This document shows, piece after piece, positions 11,392 to 23,857 of a DNA stretch of 64,000 nucleotides. Every line of letters begins with the position of its first letter. Within the stretch, counting starts at the first letter, position 1. The stretch lies in NCBI GenBank assembly GCA_019775845.1, contig JADQAV010000016.1:1-64000 (forward strand), given 5' to 3'. The stretch is from Myrmaecium sp. VS I D KN 1 (lineage: Eukaryota; Ascomycota; Dothideomycetes; Valsariales; Valsariaceae). Both the position numbers and the translations under genes were made by a program. The notes under the pieces are model-generated. The model was not told the origin of the DNA. It saw only the letters and a program-made list of their open reading frames with translations, and searched no databases.

Positions 11392-12236
11392 GTCCCATGA
11401 AGCCCAATTGACTCGGCTGGAGGGCGTTAAAATCAAACCTCATGGTGGGGTGCGGATTTACGCAGCCTATATAACAGCCCTACTTGCACGGATGCTGCCG
11501 TTTCTTGAGCGACCGCACAGAGCTCCTCCACTTAGTAGATCAACAAGTGAGAGGGGTACAGTTAAGCCGACCTTCCTGTTCTGGGAGTTTTTGGTTGATT
11601 ATGCATGAGACGAGTAGTACATGATAGACTGATAGATCGTACCTCATCGTCATCAACCCCACCCATGTCACGAATGGGAGCCCAGGAAGCTGCACGTGCA
11701 GGAACACCAGCCTATTACCCCTGCAAGCATTCGGCGAAACCAAAAGCGGCAATTCCGGCGTACAAATCCAGAGGTAACATTATAAGAGTGTTATTCAGAT
11801 GAGTTCGTTAATCTAAAATAGCAGGAGAAGACCTCCGCTGTTGCAAGTCCTAATCATATAGAGAATCCAGGGGAATCGGCCCTAATTTGCCAGTAGCTAC
11901 AGTACTAGTACAGGTGCGCAACTGATAACGCGGCTGTAAGCGGCAGCTCTTTCAGCCGGTTATCTAGCGGTGGTTTAAGTGGACGAAGCACGTTCTCCAC
12001 GACGACGAATCACTATATGCGATGAGCTAGCTGATGAGTTGAACAGTAATACACAATATACACAATTAACCACAAGCAAACTCTTATACGAAAAATGGAA
12101 ATGGAAAAGAAAGCGGAGAGGAAAGAAGGTAACGGAAAGGGAAAAAGGAAAGAAAAGAAAGAAAAGCGCCGTGTTGAGAGGGAGTATTCCATCGCCCATA
12201 AACGCCCAACCCACGAGAAGGGTATCTCCTACACAA
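11392..12236. other. Intergenic, no gene seen
   Basis: This 0.85 kb stretch is the upstream region of the phosphoesterase gene and the 3' flank of the ENA ATPase gene. It includes an A/G-rich tract at about 12085-12170. Nothing else was recognised. Confidence 0.5.
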
Positions 12237-15200
12237 CTAGACCGCTTCAACTCTTTCCCGGCTTTGACTTTCTGTTTTCACAACTCTAGGAGTGAGCACA
12301 CCTTTCTCCTTGCTTCTCCCGCTGCTGATGCTCAGGGTGCGTGCCATGGAGAAGGACCCCTGCCGCAAGCTCAAACGATCCTTTGGAGTTTGATCCTTCT
12401 CTTCCACGGCAAACCATCCCCAAGACCGTTTGAGGAATTTCCAAAATTCCATGCCGCAGACGTAGATGATAAGCGCACCGACTGATAGCGCCCATTCCCA
12501 GCTGATGCCTTTGTGCTTGAAAACGTTTGTGTTCAAGCCCGGGATGTAGACGCAGGGGAAGACACTGAGGGCGCCGATGACGACGGCGAAAAAGAGGAAG
12601 CGATTGGTCCACATGTCCTTGAAGAAGGGGAAACGGGACTCGCTATAAGGATCGATGCGAAACATGCTGCGGCGGATGGACTTCATCTCCCATGCGGAAA
12701 TCAAAATCAGCCAGGTCAGTTCGGCGAAGACAGCAGCACGTGCTCGGTAAACAAGGTCACATGATGCATTGTACTCGCGGTTGCAGTTCTCTCCCAGATT
12801 TCTATCACCCACGCCATAGACGATGGTGATGAATGTCGTGAGCGTAAGAACCCCCATGAGGATCCCGTAAACGATCATATCCGCGATGATTTGTGGGGTA
12901 AAGACACCCTTCTTGTTGTCGTGCGGCGGGCGGGTCATGACATTGAAGGTTGCTCTCTCACGTCCCAACCCGAACGCGGGGAAGCCAGAGGTGACCATGT
13001 TGATCCACAGGATCGAGAGAGGCGACAGCGGGAAGACCGAGAAGCCATGTACGTCCTGAAAGCCGAGTCCGCACGCTAATAAGATGACCTCGCCGATGTT
13101 GGAGGTAAGTAGATGAAGAACGAACTTCTGGATGTTGTCGAACATGCGCCGCCCCTCCTGGATGGCGTTGACGATACTGGCGAAATTATCGTCTGTAAGC
13201 ACGATGTCGGAAGCACTTTTGGCGACATCTGATCCAGCAAGGCCCATAGCGATGCCCACGTCTGCCGCTTGAAGGCTAGGGCCATCATTGACACCGTCAC
13301 CCGTCATAGCACAATACCGGTGACGGCGGTGGAGAGCGCGGATCATGCGGGTCTTCGTGTGAGGAGCGCAACGTGCAATTACCAAGGGTAATTCCGGTAA
13401 CTGATCGATACGCTCGTCGCTTAGGCCGTCGAACTCTGCTGCGGTCTTGATGAGGGAGTCCGCAACATCCTTCGGGAGATAACTGAAGTCTTTAGGAACT
13501 ATGCCGACTTCTTTCCCGATAGCCGTTGCAGTGCCTGGATGGTCGCCGGTGAGCATGTGGACGCGGATACCCGCACGTGTGCATTCTTTCACGGCGTCCT
13601 TGGTTTCCGGTCGAGGTGGATCATAGAGACCTGCGAGGCCGAGGAGCGTGAGATCATCCTCGAAGTTCTCACGCTGACTCTTGCTCTCTTCGTCCGACGC
13701 CCCAGGCCAGATCTTGCAGCCGAAGGCTAATACTCGCAGACCTTGATCAGCTAGCAGGCTCATCTGCTCATATATAGAGTCTTTGAGTGCTGGAGTCATC
13801 TGCTGTCGCTCCTCGCCGAAACCGACATTTGTACAAAGATCGACAACACGTTCAACGGCACCTTTGGTGAAGACCCAGTGATCGCCATCCTCAGGAGACT
13901 TGTAAATGACTGACATACGCTTGATCGAACTTTCGAACGGGAACTCGTGCAACTGCTTCCAGCCGGTGTCTTCCAGGGCGTTTTTGCCTTTACCAAAGCG
14001 GTGACAGAGGACCTGGAGCGCAATTTCCGTCCCATCCCCTGTAGTCTGCCATTTATTCTCCTGTTGGTTGTAACGTAAAGTTGCAAGGTTACACAACGCT
14101 GCTGATTGGAGAAACGCGTTGAGTTGGGGAGATATATCAGCTTGTAGGTCGGTAGCATGCTGGATGGGTTTTTCGTTCTCGGCATCGTCAGCCTTGCGCT
14201 TGTTTTGTTCGCTCTTTTCTGGTGGCTCTTGAAACGTCAAGCCAGTGGCACTCCGTTGCTGATCGAGATTTTCTTGCCTCGCGGTTCGTTTTGCTTCTGA
14301 CTCGGCGTGGCTCTCCGCTGCTTCAAAACTCACGGTACCCTTGGTGGGATCATTTACATCTTCGCAGTTCTCGATGGTATAAATACCAGCGTTCGGAATC
14401 CAGAATTTGTGAGTGACCATTCGGCCCTGAGTAAGGGTACCTGTCTTATCCGAGCAGATGTTCGTGATGCCGCCGAGAGCTTCAAGAGCACTAAGTTTGC
14501 GAGTTAGGACCCGTTTCTTTCGCATTGCAGTCATGCCGGTCACGAATGTGATTGTAAGGACTGCACAAGGAAGAACGAGATGGCGAACTGTTAGCTTCTG
14601 CCCCTGTTGCGCATGGGAGAGGGTGGAAGAACTGACCAGCGATGAGTGATTCGGGGATCATTGCGATTCCTGTGGAGATGGCATAAATGGCTACTTCGTT
14701 TGTGACGTTAAACGAGTTTGCTCCGAAAACAACAATGGCTAGCAGGATGGCCAAACCAAAAAGAGCGTATGCAAGTTTCGATAGCTTCCGTTGGAGGGGT
14801 GTGCCGACCGTGAGTCCTAAGAATTCCCCAAGGCCGTCCCAGATACGCAAGGCTAGGCCCTTCGCAGGCTGGAAATTTCCACCTTCCGCACGGGAGAGAG
14901 ACCGGTTCGGTTTTCTCACTTTGCCTTGCATAGATGTGGCCACTTTCCCGATCTCTGTGTTCATGCCCGTGAACACAACTATTCCCCTGCCACGGCCCTT
15001 GGTGACGGTGGAAGAGGAGTAAGCCATGTTACGGCGATCCCCAATGCCAGTGTCCAGTTCGTGGTGTGAGGAAAAGTCCACCTCAGGTTCTTTAGCGACG
15101 GGCAAGGCCTCTCCTGTAAGATTCTTCTCGTCGCATTCGAGACACATCGCTTCGAAGAGTCGCAGATCGGCGGGAACAGTATCCCCCATCTTTATCTGGA

Positions 15201-15710
15201 CGATATCGCCAGGAACAACCTCAGCAGAGGGTATGTTTTCGGTTTCGCCATTACGTATTACTGTCGCGGTGGGGCTGGACAAAGCTTGAAGGGAGCTCAT
15301 CCTTTTCTCAGCCTGAAATTCTTGATAGAACCCGATAGCGACATTGAAGACGATGACTGCCGTTATAACGCCGCCTTCGATATAATCAGAAACTCCGTAA
15401 CTCAAAGCCAGCGCGAGTAGTAAGACCTGACAACTTGAAGTCAATGTCGGCATTTCACAGAAAGTAGCGGATTCGAATTTACCAAAGTCATAGCGTTGCT
15501 TATCTGTTTCAACAGAACAGTATACCAACTGACGCCTCCGGCGCCATTCAATTTGTTCGGGCCGTATCTTCTCTGGTACTCAGCTGCCTTAGACACGCTG
15601 AGCCCAAACTCAATATTGGTGCCCAGACAAGCTGTGATCTCCTCAGGAGATAGTTGAAAGGGATGCTTCTCATAATGGGGTTCATTCAGGGTATTTCCAT
15701 TGGGTCCCAT
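12237..15710 (-). CDS. ENA-type (P-type IID) Na+/K+ exporting ATPase
   Basis: Three exons (15710-15483, 15426-14637, 14560-12237) give 1,113 residues, normal for fungal ENA pumps. Visible P-type motifs are TGEALPV (actuator domain), MIPESLIAV (membrane segment 4, restored across intron 2), CSDKTGTLTQG with the phosphorylated Asp near residue 377, MLTGDHPGTATAIG and MTGDGVNDGPSLQAADVGIAMG, then the C-terminal membrane block. ENA pumps sit in the plasma membrane and export Na+ (and K+ or Li+) at the cost of ATP, supporting salt and alkaline-pH tolerance. A second in-frame ATG at 15746 would add 12 residues; I chose 15710 because its N-terminus resembles other fungal ENA starts as I recall them. 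ENA genes are commonly under calcineurin and pH control, which the sequence does not test. Confidence 0.93.
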
Positions 15711-16737
15711 TTTGAGTTTTGTAATGATAGCTGCGAGTGAGGCCAACTTCCAGTTCGAAATAAAGGTCTAAGCAACGTGCAGGAGATCCTATTAACTTGA
15801 GGGAGTGTGATGTGCTTTGACGGAGTGAGAGACTGAAGAGTTGGAGTTGTCAATCGGCAGAGTGGGGAAAAGTGGCCTTATGTACGGCGGGCCTATCGTA
15901 AACTCCTGGGCAGCATCCCGTAATAGCTTCCACTATTACCAACGGTAGCATGCGGCCGAAAGGAATGGAGCCAGAGATTTGCCAGTCATCAGTCTTGGTA
16001 CTCGAGTAATGATAGACAAGGATGGTGAGACGGCAGCATATGCCAAGAAGACCAAGAATGACAAAGAAGCGGGACAGAGCAGTGAATCTTGGGCTTTCTT
16101 TCCTTTCCTTTGATCCTTTTGTAAGGAGGGCCGTGATGATCGTTGTCAAATGGGAAAGACGGATATCAGATATCGTTCAAAGTCATGCATCCTTTTACAA
16201 CTTGTTGATTTCGTGGGGAAGTATACGAGAAATCCCGACTCGGGAGCTGTGTGAGAATATGAATCGAGGCATGGCTACGTAGTCTGGATATCATCCGATC
16301 ATCTCAGCAACCATGCCGAGTGTCAACTGAATGGAGATAAGGTTGGCAAGACGCACCCCAGGGTTGCTGATCGTCCGAGTTCAATGAAAGCTGAGCGTCG
16401 GCCAAGCCTTCCGCCCTTTCCCGCCACGAGCTCCGCCCTTGGCATATCTTGGCGCCCGGCGCCGCAAGCCAACTGCGATTCGTCTTTGAGTGAAAGCGCT
16501 AATCCGCAGTCGATTAGATATATCACAGGGTAGAAGTGATAACGTAGGATACGCCTCTGGAAGGGGCATGCTACTCAACGATGCAATCTCGCCGCACAAT
16601 CCGGATCCTACGAAAGAGGAAGATCTGCCAGTATCCAATGCGGCAACATCGGCGGCATCAATTGATAGCGCTTTTTCGGTTCAGAAGATACCCATTCATC
16701 CCGCACCACGCTTAAGTACATGGTTGTGGGTGGTCTC
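15711..16737. other. Intergenic: ENA ATPase upstream region
   Basis: About 1 kb between the start of the ENA gene and the 3' end of the Vps60 gene. No convincing coding frame or RNA; any promoter elements are not resolved. Confidence 0.5.
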
Positions 16738-17433
16738 TCAGCTGGCTGTTTCTTTGATTTGACCAGGCTCCGGAGGCTCATCGATGAACTGCGGAGGTTT
16801 GACTTCCTCTGCAAGAAACCCGGGGATCCCTTCTGACTCTTCCAGCCCCCCAAGCTCCACCTCCTCTCCTAGGGCTTCAAGCTCGGCGTCCAGCTCCGCC
16901 TCATCGACGTCTTCAGGAATATCGTAACTCCGACTAATGCTCTCTTGAATCTCATTACCCATATCCATCAGATCGGCCATCTCATCTTGCAACTTCTCGA
17001 TCTTATCGATATTAACTTTTCCGTACTGCTTCCGTAGCTCTTTGGTCGTGGTTTTCATCGCATCCACAGTAGTCATGGTATTCTTCAAGTTGTCTTGCAT
17101 CATTCCAGCCTGTTCCATGTTCCAAGACTGTTGTTGTAGTTGGTCGCGTTGTGCCTCGTACATCTTGCGCTGTTGCAGCACTTTGAGGGCTTTTTGTTTG
17201 ATAGCTGTCTTCCCTGGTCCTTCGCGCATCTTAGCCAGCCGTTGCTGATATGACGTGAGCTCAGCATTGAGCTTAGCTAGCTTGACATCGATACTCTCAA
17301 TCCTCGAGTCGACCTGAGCGAGAAGTCAGTAGCTGCACAGCAGTATTGATTATGAGAAGATGTTCACATTCGCGATCGCACTATTGAGGGTTGGCTTTGG
17401 CGCCGTAGATTTAGCGCCAAACAGCCTGTTCAT
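16738..17433 (-). CDS. VPS60: Vps60/CHMP5 ESCRT-III subunit (Snf7 family)
   Basis: Two exons (17433-17368 and 17313-16738) give 213 residues, the normal length. The N-terminus is MNRLFGAKS, then a basic helix (TSYQQRLAKMREGPGK), a long helical hairpin (LQQRKMYEAQRDQLQQQSWN; MQDNLKNTMTTVDAMKTTTK), and an acidic C-terminal tail with EDVDEAELDAELEALGEE. These are hallmarks of CHMP5/Vps60, an accessory ESCRT-III protein that binds Vta1 and tunes Vps4 during membrane scission at endosomes. It is divergent from the SAPS-domain gene, with 786 bases between the two start codons. Confidence 0.94.
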
Positions 17434-18219
17434 GATGCGGACCAAAGCAGCCCGGGAACAGAAGGGCGCGTGAGGTTTCTAAATAGGTGGATGCGGATTA
17501 TGGCGAGTTTCAAGATAGGCGGTGATGTTGGGGGCATTGGAGAGAGGGGATGATGTATGCGATCACGTGACCAGGGTGTATGCTTTAGTCGTCAAGGGCG
17601 TGCTGACAGGGCCGCCGAGTGCGACGACCGCCGGTACACCAAAAGGCAGGGAATCTTGAGTGCCGGCTGCTCTTGGTCATTGAGACGAAACTCGTCCGTT
17701 CAGCGCTTTTACACCGGGCTTCAAGAAGCTCCCGACTTTGTGTCGACGAGCGCCGAGTACCTGTATCTCGTGCGGCTGCGTCTCCGAGAGCTTCCCGACG
17801 GTCCAGACAGCGCAACATCTTCGACCCGACCACATCAACAAGTCCCCCTTCCTTACCGCCTGTCGCCGAACACCCCCTCCACTCGCGCACGTACGCATTT
17901 TCCTGCGTGTCCCTACGCGGAGATCACTGTAGGTGCCATCTTTATCATCCACGCACATTCCCCGCATGTGCGACGATAGCGGCCGTCAAGGCGGTAACGC
18001 CGTGCCCGCACCCCACTCAGCCCAGTGTGCTCATGGCTCGTGAGACTTCGAGGTCGATTCTAACCACTCGAGCAGCCTGCTGTGCGAGCCACTCGCGGTC
18101 TCCGATCGTTCGTCGCAACTTCAACGGCGTCTTCCTGTCGCATGCTGCTTCGGCGGGTCTAGTCTGATCGTCGCGTTTCCTTGCCGACGTCTCTCCCTCG
18201 GATTATCACCTTACACACA
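17434..18219. promoter_or_regulatory. Shared divergent upstream region of VPS60 and the SAPS gene
   Basis: The 786 bases between two divergent start codons must contain both promoters and leaders. Open frames here have no family signal. No individual element can be assigned with confidence. Confidence 0.5.
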
Positions 18220-21196
18220 ATGTTTTGGCGGTTCGGCGGATACGCCAACTTATCTACCCTCGATTCTATCCTCGACAAGCCCGACGTCACCGTAGAAGAG
18301 CTGCTGGAAGAATCAGATCTCATTCAGGAACTGAAACAACAAAACTCGAAGCTGATAGAGTTCCTGCGCGATGAAGCTGTTTTGAACAAGCTGCTTCACT
18401 ATGTAATTGCGCAGCCTACGTCCACGTCGGAGGAAGATAAGGCAGGTGATGCGGTAGGAAAGGAGAAAGGTTCACAAAGCGAGGGCTTCTTTGGAAAAGT
18501 CCGGGTCAAGAGAGCGTCCCTCTCTTCGAGGTCAGACTCCGGGGATGGAGAGGAATCCAAGGAAGAGAAGCAACGAATGAAGTATGCTTATGTCGCTTGC
18601 GAGATCCTTTCATCCGAAGTATGGTCCATATCCGAGGCGCTTCTCGAAAACCAGGACAGCTTAAGGTCCTTCTGGCAGTACATCAAGAACCCTCCGCCGC
18701 TGGATCCCGTGCAAGCAGGCTACTTCACCAAGGTCAACGAATCGCTCTTTGACCGCAAAACTGAAGAAATGCTGGATTTCTTCAAAGGTATCGACAATGT
18801 TGTTCCCGACATGCTTCAACATGTCGATTGTCCTACGATGATGGATCTGTTATTGAAAATCGTCAGCTTGGAAAAGAGCGATGGAGGGCAAGGGATTGTT
18901 GATGTAAGTTTTCGTTGCTCTGTATATTGGCAATGTGCTAACATGCTTGGCTGCAAAGTGGTTACAAGCGCAGAACTTGATCCCAATACTGCTGTCTTAC
19001 CTGTCGCAAGAACATTCTTCCTCGACGCAGACATCTGCAGGAGATTTTCTCAAGGCCATCATCACCATCTCAGCTAACGCCACAACGCAAGATCAATCCG
19101 TCATTGGGCCCAATGAGCTCACGCGCCAGCTTGTGTCCGAGAAGTGCATCCGAAGCCTGATAGGCAACATGCTACGCGGAGGAAACCCTCTGACTGTAGG
19201 TGTTGGGATCATCATTGAGGTCATCCGGAAGAACAACTCCGACTACGATCTGGATAACCAAATAGGTCCTGTCCCGAAAAGCTCCGACCCTATTTACCTT
19301 GGGACTCTCCTCCGCCAATTCGCAATTCACATATCTGCTTTCATGGAGCTCGTGCATAACTCGAACCATACCATAGTCAACAGTGACGGGACAAAAACCG
19401 TGCGCCGACGAGAGCTCAAGGCTGCGTTCGGTGAGAAAATCGAACCTTTGGGTTTTGATCGATTCAAGACTTGTGAATTGATGGCAGAGCTGCTGCACTG
19501 TAGCAATATGGCTTTACTAAATGAAAGAGGCAGTGAGGCCGAGGTGGAGCGACGTGATGCAGAGAGAGAAAGATTGAAGGCCGAGGGAAAACTACAGCCA
19601 GCCAAACCGGTGCCCGTTGATGAATACGGGACAAGTGTGGATAGCCACGGGTTCCATCATGCCAGAGCGCCATCGAGCGAGTCCCCCGAAGAGATTCGCA
19701 GGCTTGAAGTACAGAATCATGCCGACGAGGATGAGTTTGAGAAAGTAGCGGCTCCTGAAGGAGACGTGAAAGACGAGTATGGAAAGGAAGAGATAGGCGA
19801 GCCCCTAGAAAGATCGCCGAAAGTGTTCCCTCAGAAACGCGAGGCAGGGGAAGATGCCTCAGAATCAGTGGTAGTTCAAGCCCCGAAGGAAGAAGCCGCG
19901 TCCACCGGGGAGCCAAGTGAGGAGAAACCAGACCCGGCTTGCCCTCCATCATCGGGCGACAACGCCGAATCACCTACTTCGGCCAGTCTCACGGATAAAG
20001 TCGGTAGTCCGGAGCTGGAGAATGATACAGAGATGGCATCTCCACCCGTTTCTGGAAATGACACAGTGCAGCCTGTCAAGGAATCAACGTCGTTACTTAC
20101 CCAACAGCTTAGTCACACCCTCAATGATGCGGAAGAACTTGGGATTTCGCCGCACCCCGATGATAAGCCCGCTCCCTTATTTTCCGGCAACCGAAACGAC
20201 ACCGAAGAAGGGAAAGCGGGCGGTTTCGGGAGTCTCGCACGTCTAGAGAGTGAAGGTTCGGACATTACCCCGATTGAAGACGCCGGCAGTTCCAAATCTA
20301 TACTGCTGAACGCAGAAGAGGATGACTCCTGGCGCTATGAAGTCGACATTGATGGAACCCCAGTTGTAGGGGATTACTTGAAGATCATGTTCGTTGAGAA
20401 CAAAGTAGTGCCAACGATTCTGGTAGGCTCGGTATTGTAATGCCTCTACGATCGACCCCAAACTGACTTCAATCAGGACTTTTTCTTCCGCTTCCCATGG
20501 AACAATTTCCTACACAACGTCGTCTATGATGTCGTCCAGCAAGTATTCAACGGCACCATGGAGCGAGGGTTCAATCGCAGGTTGGCCATTGACCTTTTTG
20601 AAAGCGGCCGTATCACGGAGCGTATTGTCGAAGGCCAACAAGCAAGTGATAAATCCCAGGCTGAAACGAATATGCGCTTGGGTTACATGGGTCACTTGAC
20701 ACTGATCGCCGAAGAAGTACTGAAATTCACGGAAAGGCATCCACCCGAGCTTCTTTCCCAGTCCGTGTTAGACAAAGTTATGAGTCCCGCTTGGATCGAC
20801 TATGTGGAACACACGCTTGCGGAAACGCGCGAACGTGACAACGCGATTCTTGGCGGTGTACGACCCGATATGGCGGGAGGCACTCGTCAAGCGGTTCTCA
20901 ATGCAGTCAATTCCGGGTCGAACTACGGCAACAATGGGATGGCCGGTAATGCCTCTGTCGGGCTGGATACAATGGAGTTGACTAATTCTTCCGGCGGCGG
21001 TTACGGCTTCAACGGCGGGACCCTTCTTAGCGGTTTTAACAACTCCAGTGACGAAGAAGATGAAGAGATGGAAGAAGGGGATGGCGAGCGGGATCGGGAG
21101 CGGCAGCAAAACACCATCGGTGTTACTGGTCATCTAAGCGACTCCGACCAAGTGGGTGAACTCTCATTTGAAGATGTTGAGATGGAGTACCCATGA
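18220..21196 (+). CDS. SAPS-domain protein, Sit4/PP6 phosphatase-associated (SAP185/SAP190/Ekc1 type)
   Basis: Three exons (18220-18903, 18959-20422, 20477-21196) encode 955 residues. The diagnostic N-terminus MFWRFGGYANLSTLD is followed by the SAPS helical domain (VEELLEESDLIQELKQQN; DNVVPDMLQHVDCPTMMDLL; IIEVIRKNNSDYDLDNQ; LFESGRITERIVEGQQ; GYMGHLTLIAEEV). An acidic, Ser/Pro-rich low-complexity region of about 230 residues interrupts the domain before PTILDFFFRFPWNNFLHNVV. SAPs are regulatory partners of the Sit4/PP6 catalytic phosphatase and act in nutrient signalling, G1 progression and kinetochore function. The model ends at a stop after EDVEMEYP, but a further coding exon probably exists downstream (21572-21895), so the true C-terminus is uncertain. 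The start is the ATG of MFWRFG, not the upstream in-frame ATG at 18181. Confidence 0.92.
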
Positions 21197-21571
21197 TACA
21201 ATCCCCGACACTATCTCCTACTTGCCGTCCTCCGCTATGACATCTCTTACGAGTTCCATATGTCTTCCTATACCGCTTGTTTTTTTCGGCCGTGGTGGTA
21301 CCAGCCTCCGTCACCATCGTTCAATGACTGACGTTGTAAATGGGGGACTGTTGGGCTGCCCGCTTATGTATTCTTTCCTCTTGTATCATATGTTACTAGA
21401 ACTTCATATTCCTGCATCTGTCCTTCTAAAGATGAGCGGTATTTCCTTTCTGAAGAATAAATACCCTCTATCCCAGATACGCCACACACCCGCTCTCGGT
21501 TCTCCATCCATCATCCTAAACCCCTTCGACTGATACATGAACTCGGCTAACCATTCCTTCTCCGTCTATAG

Positions 21572-21895
21572 CCCGTCAACCAGAACCCGTCTTCAGAGGA
21601 CGCCGCCGCGAAATCCGCTCTTCCGCCGCTCCAAATCCCCCCGCCGCTCAATGTCCAGTCTTCTCGAGCCCGGTCCAGATTCGCGGCCCGGCTGGCACAA
21701 CGGAAGGCCGAAGCGGAGGCTGAGGCAAACGAGAAGGCCAATGTAGTGGGCAAGGGACAACTGACCAATGAGTACCATGAAGACGATGACTACGACGACG
21801 ACGATGACGGACAAGGCATAATGCTCAAGGGGTTGGAAAGGGGAAGGGGCAGAGACAAGACCGCTGCTTTTTCTCAAGATGACGACTTGGACTAG
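21572..21895 (+). other. Probable alternative/last exon of the SAPS-domain gene
   Basis: An ATG-less open stretch of 107 codons follows a CTATAG acceptor (next bases CCCGTC). It encodes a Pro-rich turn (PPLQIPPPLNVQSSRARSRF), then AARLAQRKAEAEAEANEKAN, an acidic DDDYDDDDDG tract and a final SQDDDLD before the stop. The 'PPLN...SRAR..FAARLA' pattern recalls the tails of filamentous-fungal SAPS proteins. Phase-compatible donors exist upstream (for example GTGGGT before GELSF, or GTTGAG after SFED), but the intron would be about 400 bases, long for this window, so the join is unproven. Confidence 0.55.
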
Positions 21896-22512
21896 CTGGA
21901 GCCTCCTGTTGCATCGGTGAAGTGCTGTATCATAGCATGCGTGCGTGGTTTTCCAAGTGCGGTCTTGCATTCTTCGATTTTCCGGCTTCCTCAACCTTCT
22001 TTCACGCAGTTTTCATGTTTCTTGGCCGGTGGACTGGATACTACACGAGCAACATGGAGGGGCGGCTTCGCGTCACGGTTGATATGATACCTATTTGAAT
22101 GAATTAGATGTCGGAGAGTTTTCGCTGTTTGATGATCTTGAACTTGCCGTGGTCCGATTCAAACTACAGGTGGCGGCTGGGGCGTTTTTGATTTCTGCAT
22201 CAAGATGCATACCTTATGAAGAGATCCCGTAAGATTTCCTCTTTTCTAGGAACGCACGTGTGAAAGACCTCGGAAGTCACACATGTGGACGGCGAGGCGG
22301 AAGTTCGGCTATTTAGCGCACCCGCGTGTTGGGCATGACGTCCAGTTTCAGGGTCTGCGGTCCCTTGCTTGGAGCTTCACTTGCATCGTCTTCGGATCTT
22401 CAATCCTGTTAGCCGTTCATTATATCTCCGAGCCACGAGGCCACAACGAAGAAGCCGAATTCTTGCCCTTGCCTGATCCTTCCGCTCAGTGGCCCATCGT
22501 ATACCGACCATC
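21896..22512. other. Intergenic upstream of DCTN6
   Basis: About 0.6 kb. It contains the 3' flank of the SAPS gene and the dynactin gene's leader. No separate feature recognised. Confidence 0.45.
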
Positions 22513-23215
22513 ATGTCCACCTCATCGACCGCGCGACAGCGTCCCGCTTCCCTCACAGCGTCCAAACGCGCCTCCCTCGCACCCGCTCCTCCGAAACCGC
22601 CGCTGACGATCCATCCCACCGCCGTAATCGCCCAGCACGCGCTCATAACCGGCACCTTCCCTGTGACCATCGGCGCCGACGTCGTGCTGCACCCGCACGC
22701 GCGCATCTACAGTTTTGGCGGGCCGGTTACCCTCGGGGAGGGCGTGTGGGTGGGGGAGAAGGCTGTGGTCGGGATTAATCAGGATCTTGCGCGTCGCGAG
22801 GAGGAGCCCAAGGCGGTCAATATTGGGAAGGATGTCACGGTTGAGACGGGCGCGACCGTTTTGGGCGGGACAGTGGGCGAGGGAACGGTCATTGAGGGTG
22901 CCGCGAAGATATGGAAAGGATGTCAAGTTGGCATGGTAAGCAGGTCTCCATATAGCTTCTTCTTCATAGCTACAGGCCTCTAGCCGAAGATTTGCTAATT
23001 TGATCCGTCAGCACTGCACCATCGCTTCGCAAATCGACATACAGCCGAACACGATCCTGGCAGACTACACGGTTGTTTACGGTCCTGGACTACGGAGGTT
23101 GGACACGACGCTGGCGACACGTCTCGAGATCAGAGAAGCCAAGGCCCTCGCTCACTCGCGGCAGATTGAGCTCTGTAAGAGGTTGATTCCGAATCAGATC
23201 GCTAAGTGGCAGTGA
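22513..23215 (+). CDS. DCTN6: Dynactin subunit 6 (p27) homologue
   Basis: Two exons (22513-22935, 23012-23215) give 208 residues. After a Ser/Ala/Pro N-terminal tail comes a left-handed beta-helix of hexapeptide repeats (IHPTAVIAQHALITG; TIGADVVLHPHARIYS; GEGVWVGEKAVVGIN; IGKDVTVETGATVLG; GEGTVIEGAAKIW; HCTIASQIDIQPNTILAD), ending in a helix rich in charged residues and the terminal NQIAKWQ. This order and length fit dynactin p27. The subunit caps the pointed end of the Arp1 filament with p25 and helps dynactin engage endosomal cargo. In filamentous fungi dynein/dynactin drives nuclear and endosome movement, linking this gene by pathway, not by location, to PAC1 and STU2 about 28 kb away. An in-frame ATG at 22489 would add eight residues. 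Confidence 0.88.
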
Positions 23216-23857
23216 TTTGGCGAAGATTCAAGTCTCAACATCTCGCTATGGTTCCCGTCCATCTTTGAGCGCTGCATCTTTGAGCGCTGAAAGGGATCGA
23301 GCTTCAACTAGGGGGAGAGAATGCAGCCAGCATCCACTCGCTGCCGGCGAGCAAAGGAGGGCCAGGACCCTTCGAGCAGCGTCAGAACGTCCGAATGGAT
23401 GAGGCCACAGCGCCGGGGAGAATGCGGCAATGCTAGACGCAGTTCTGTTTGTCGGGCACTGTCACTTCGGTACGCCTTCGATGAGCGCCCTTTCCGCGTT
23501 CACGTTACCCTAGGCCCTTTAGGATCGCCGGATATCATGCGGAGGTTAGCACCCTCACACAGCGACGTGCCCGTGGAGGTTACTGGAATAAAGGTCGTGA
23601 GACAGGGTGGCTTATTCAGCGGATGTCTCCGGTTCCAGCTTCAGAGCTAATTGGCTTCAGAATGAAGATGCGATTTTGTCTACCAGGAGGAAAATCTAAA
23701 ACTTCACCCGCCGCTAGGAAGGAATATAATCTAAGAGGAAATGTATCAAAAAAAGGGAAGAAGAAACATCATATAACATCAACACTGTACATCCCGTAGC
23801 CACAGACGCCTGCCATTCCCTTACGCCACAACAACTTGAGACCCTGGCATGACCAGT
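23216..23857. other. Intergenic between convergent genes
   Basis: This is the 3' flanks of DCTN6 (+) and the FucP-like transporter (-), 0.64 kb. A duplicated word (TTTGAGCGCTG) lies at about 23262-23289. No gene seen. Confidence 0.5.
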
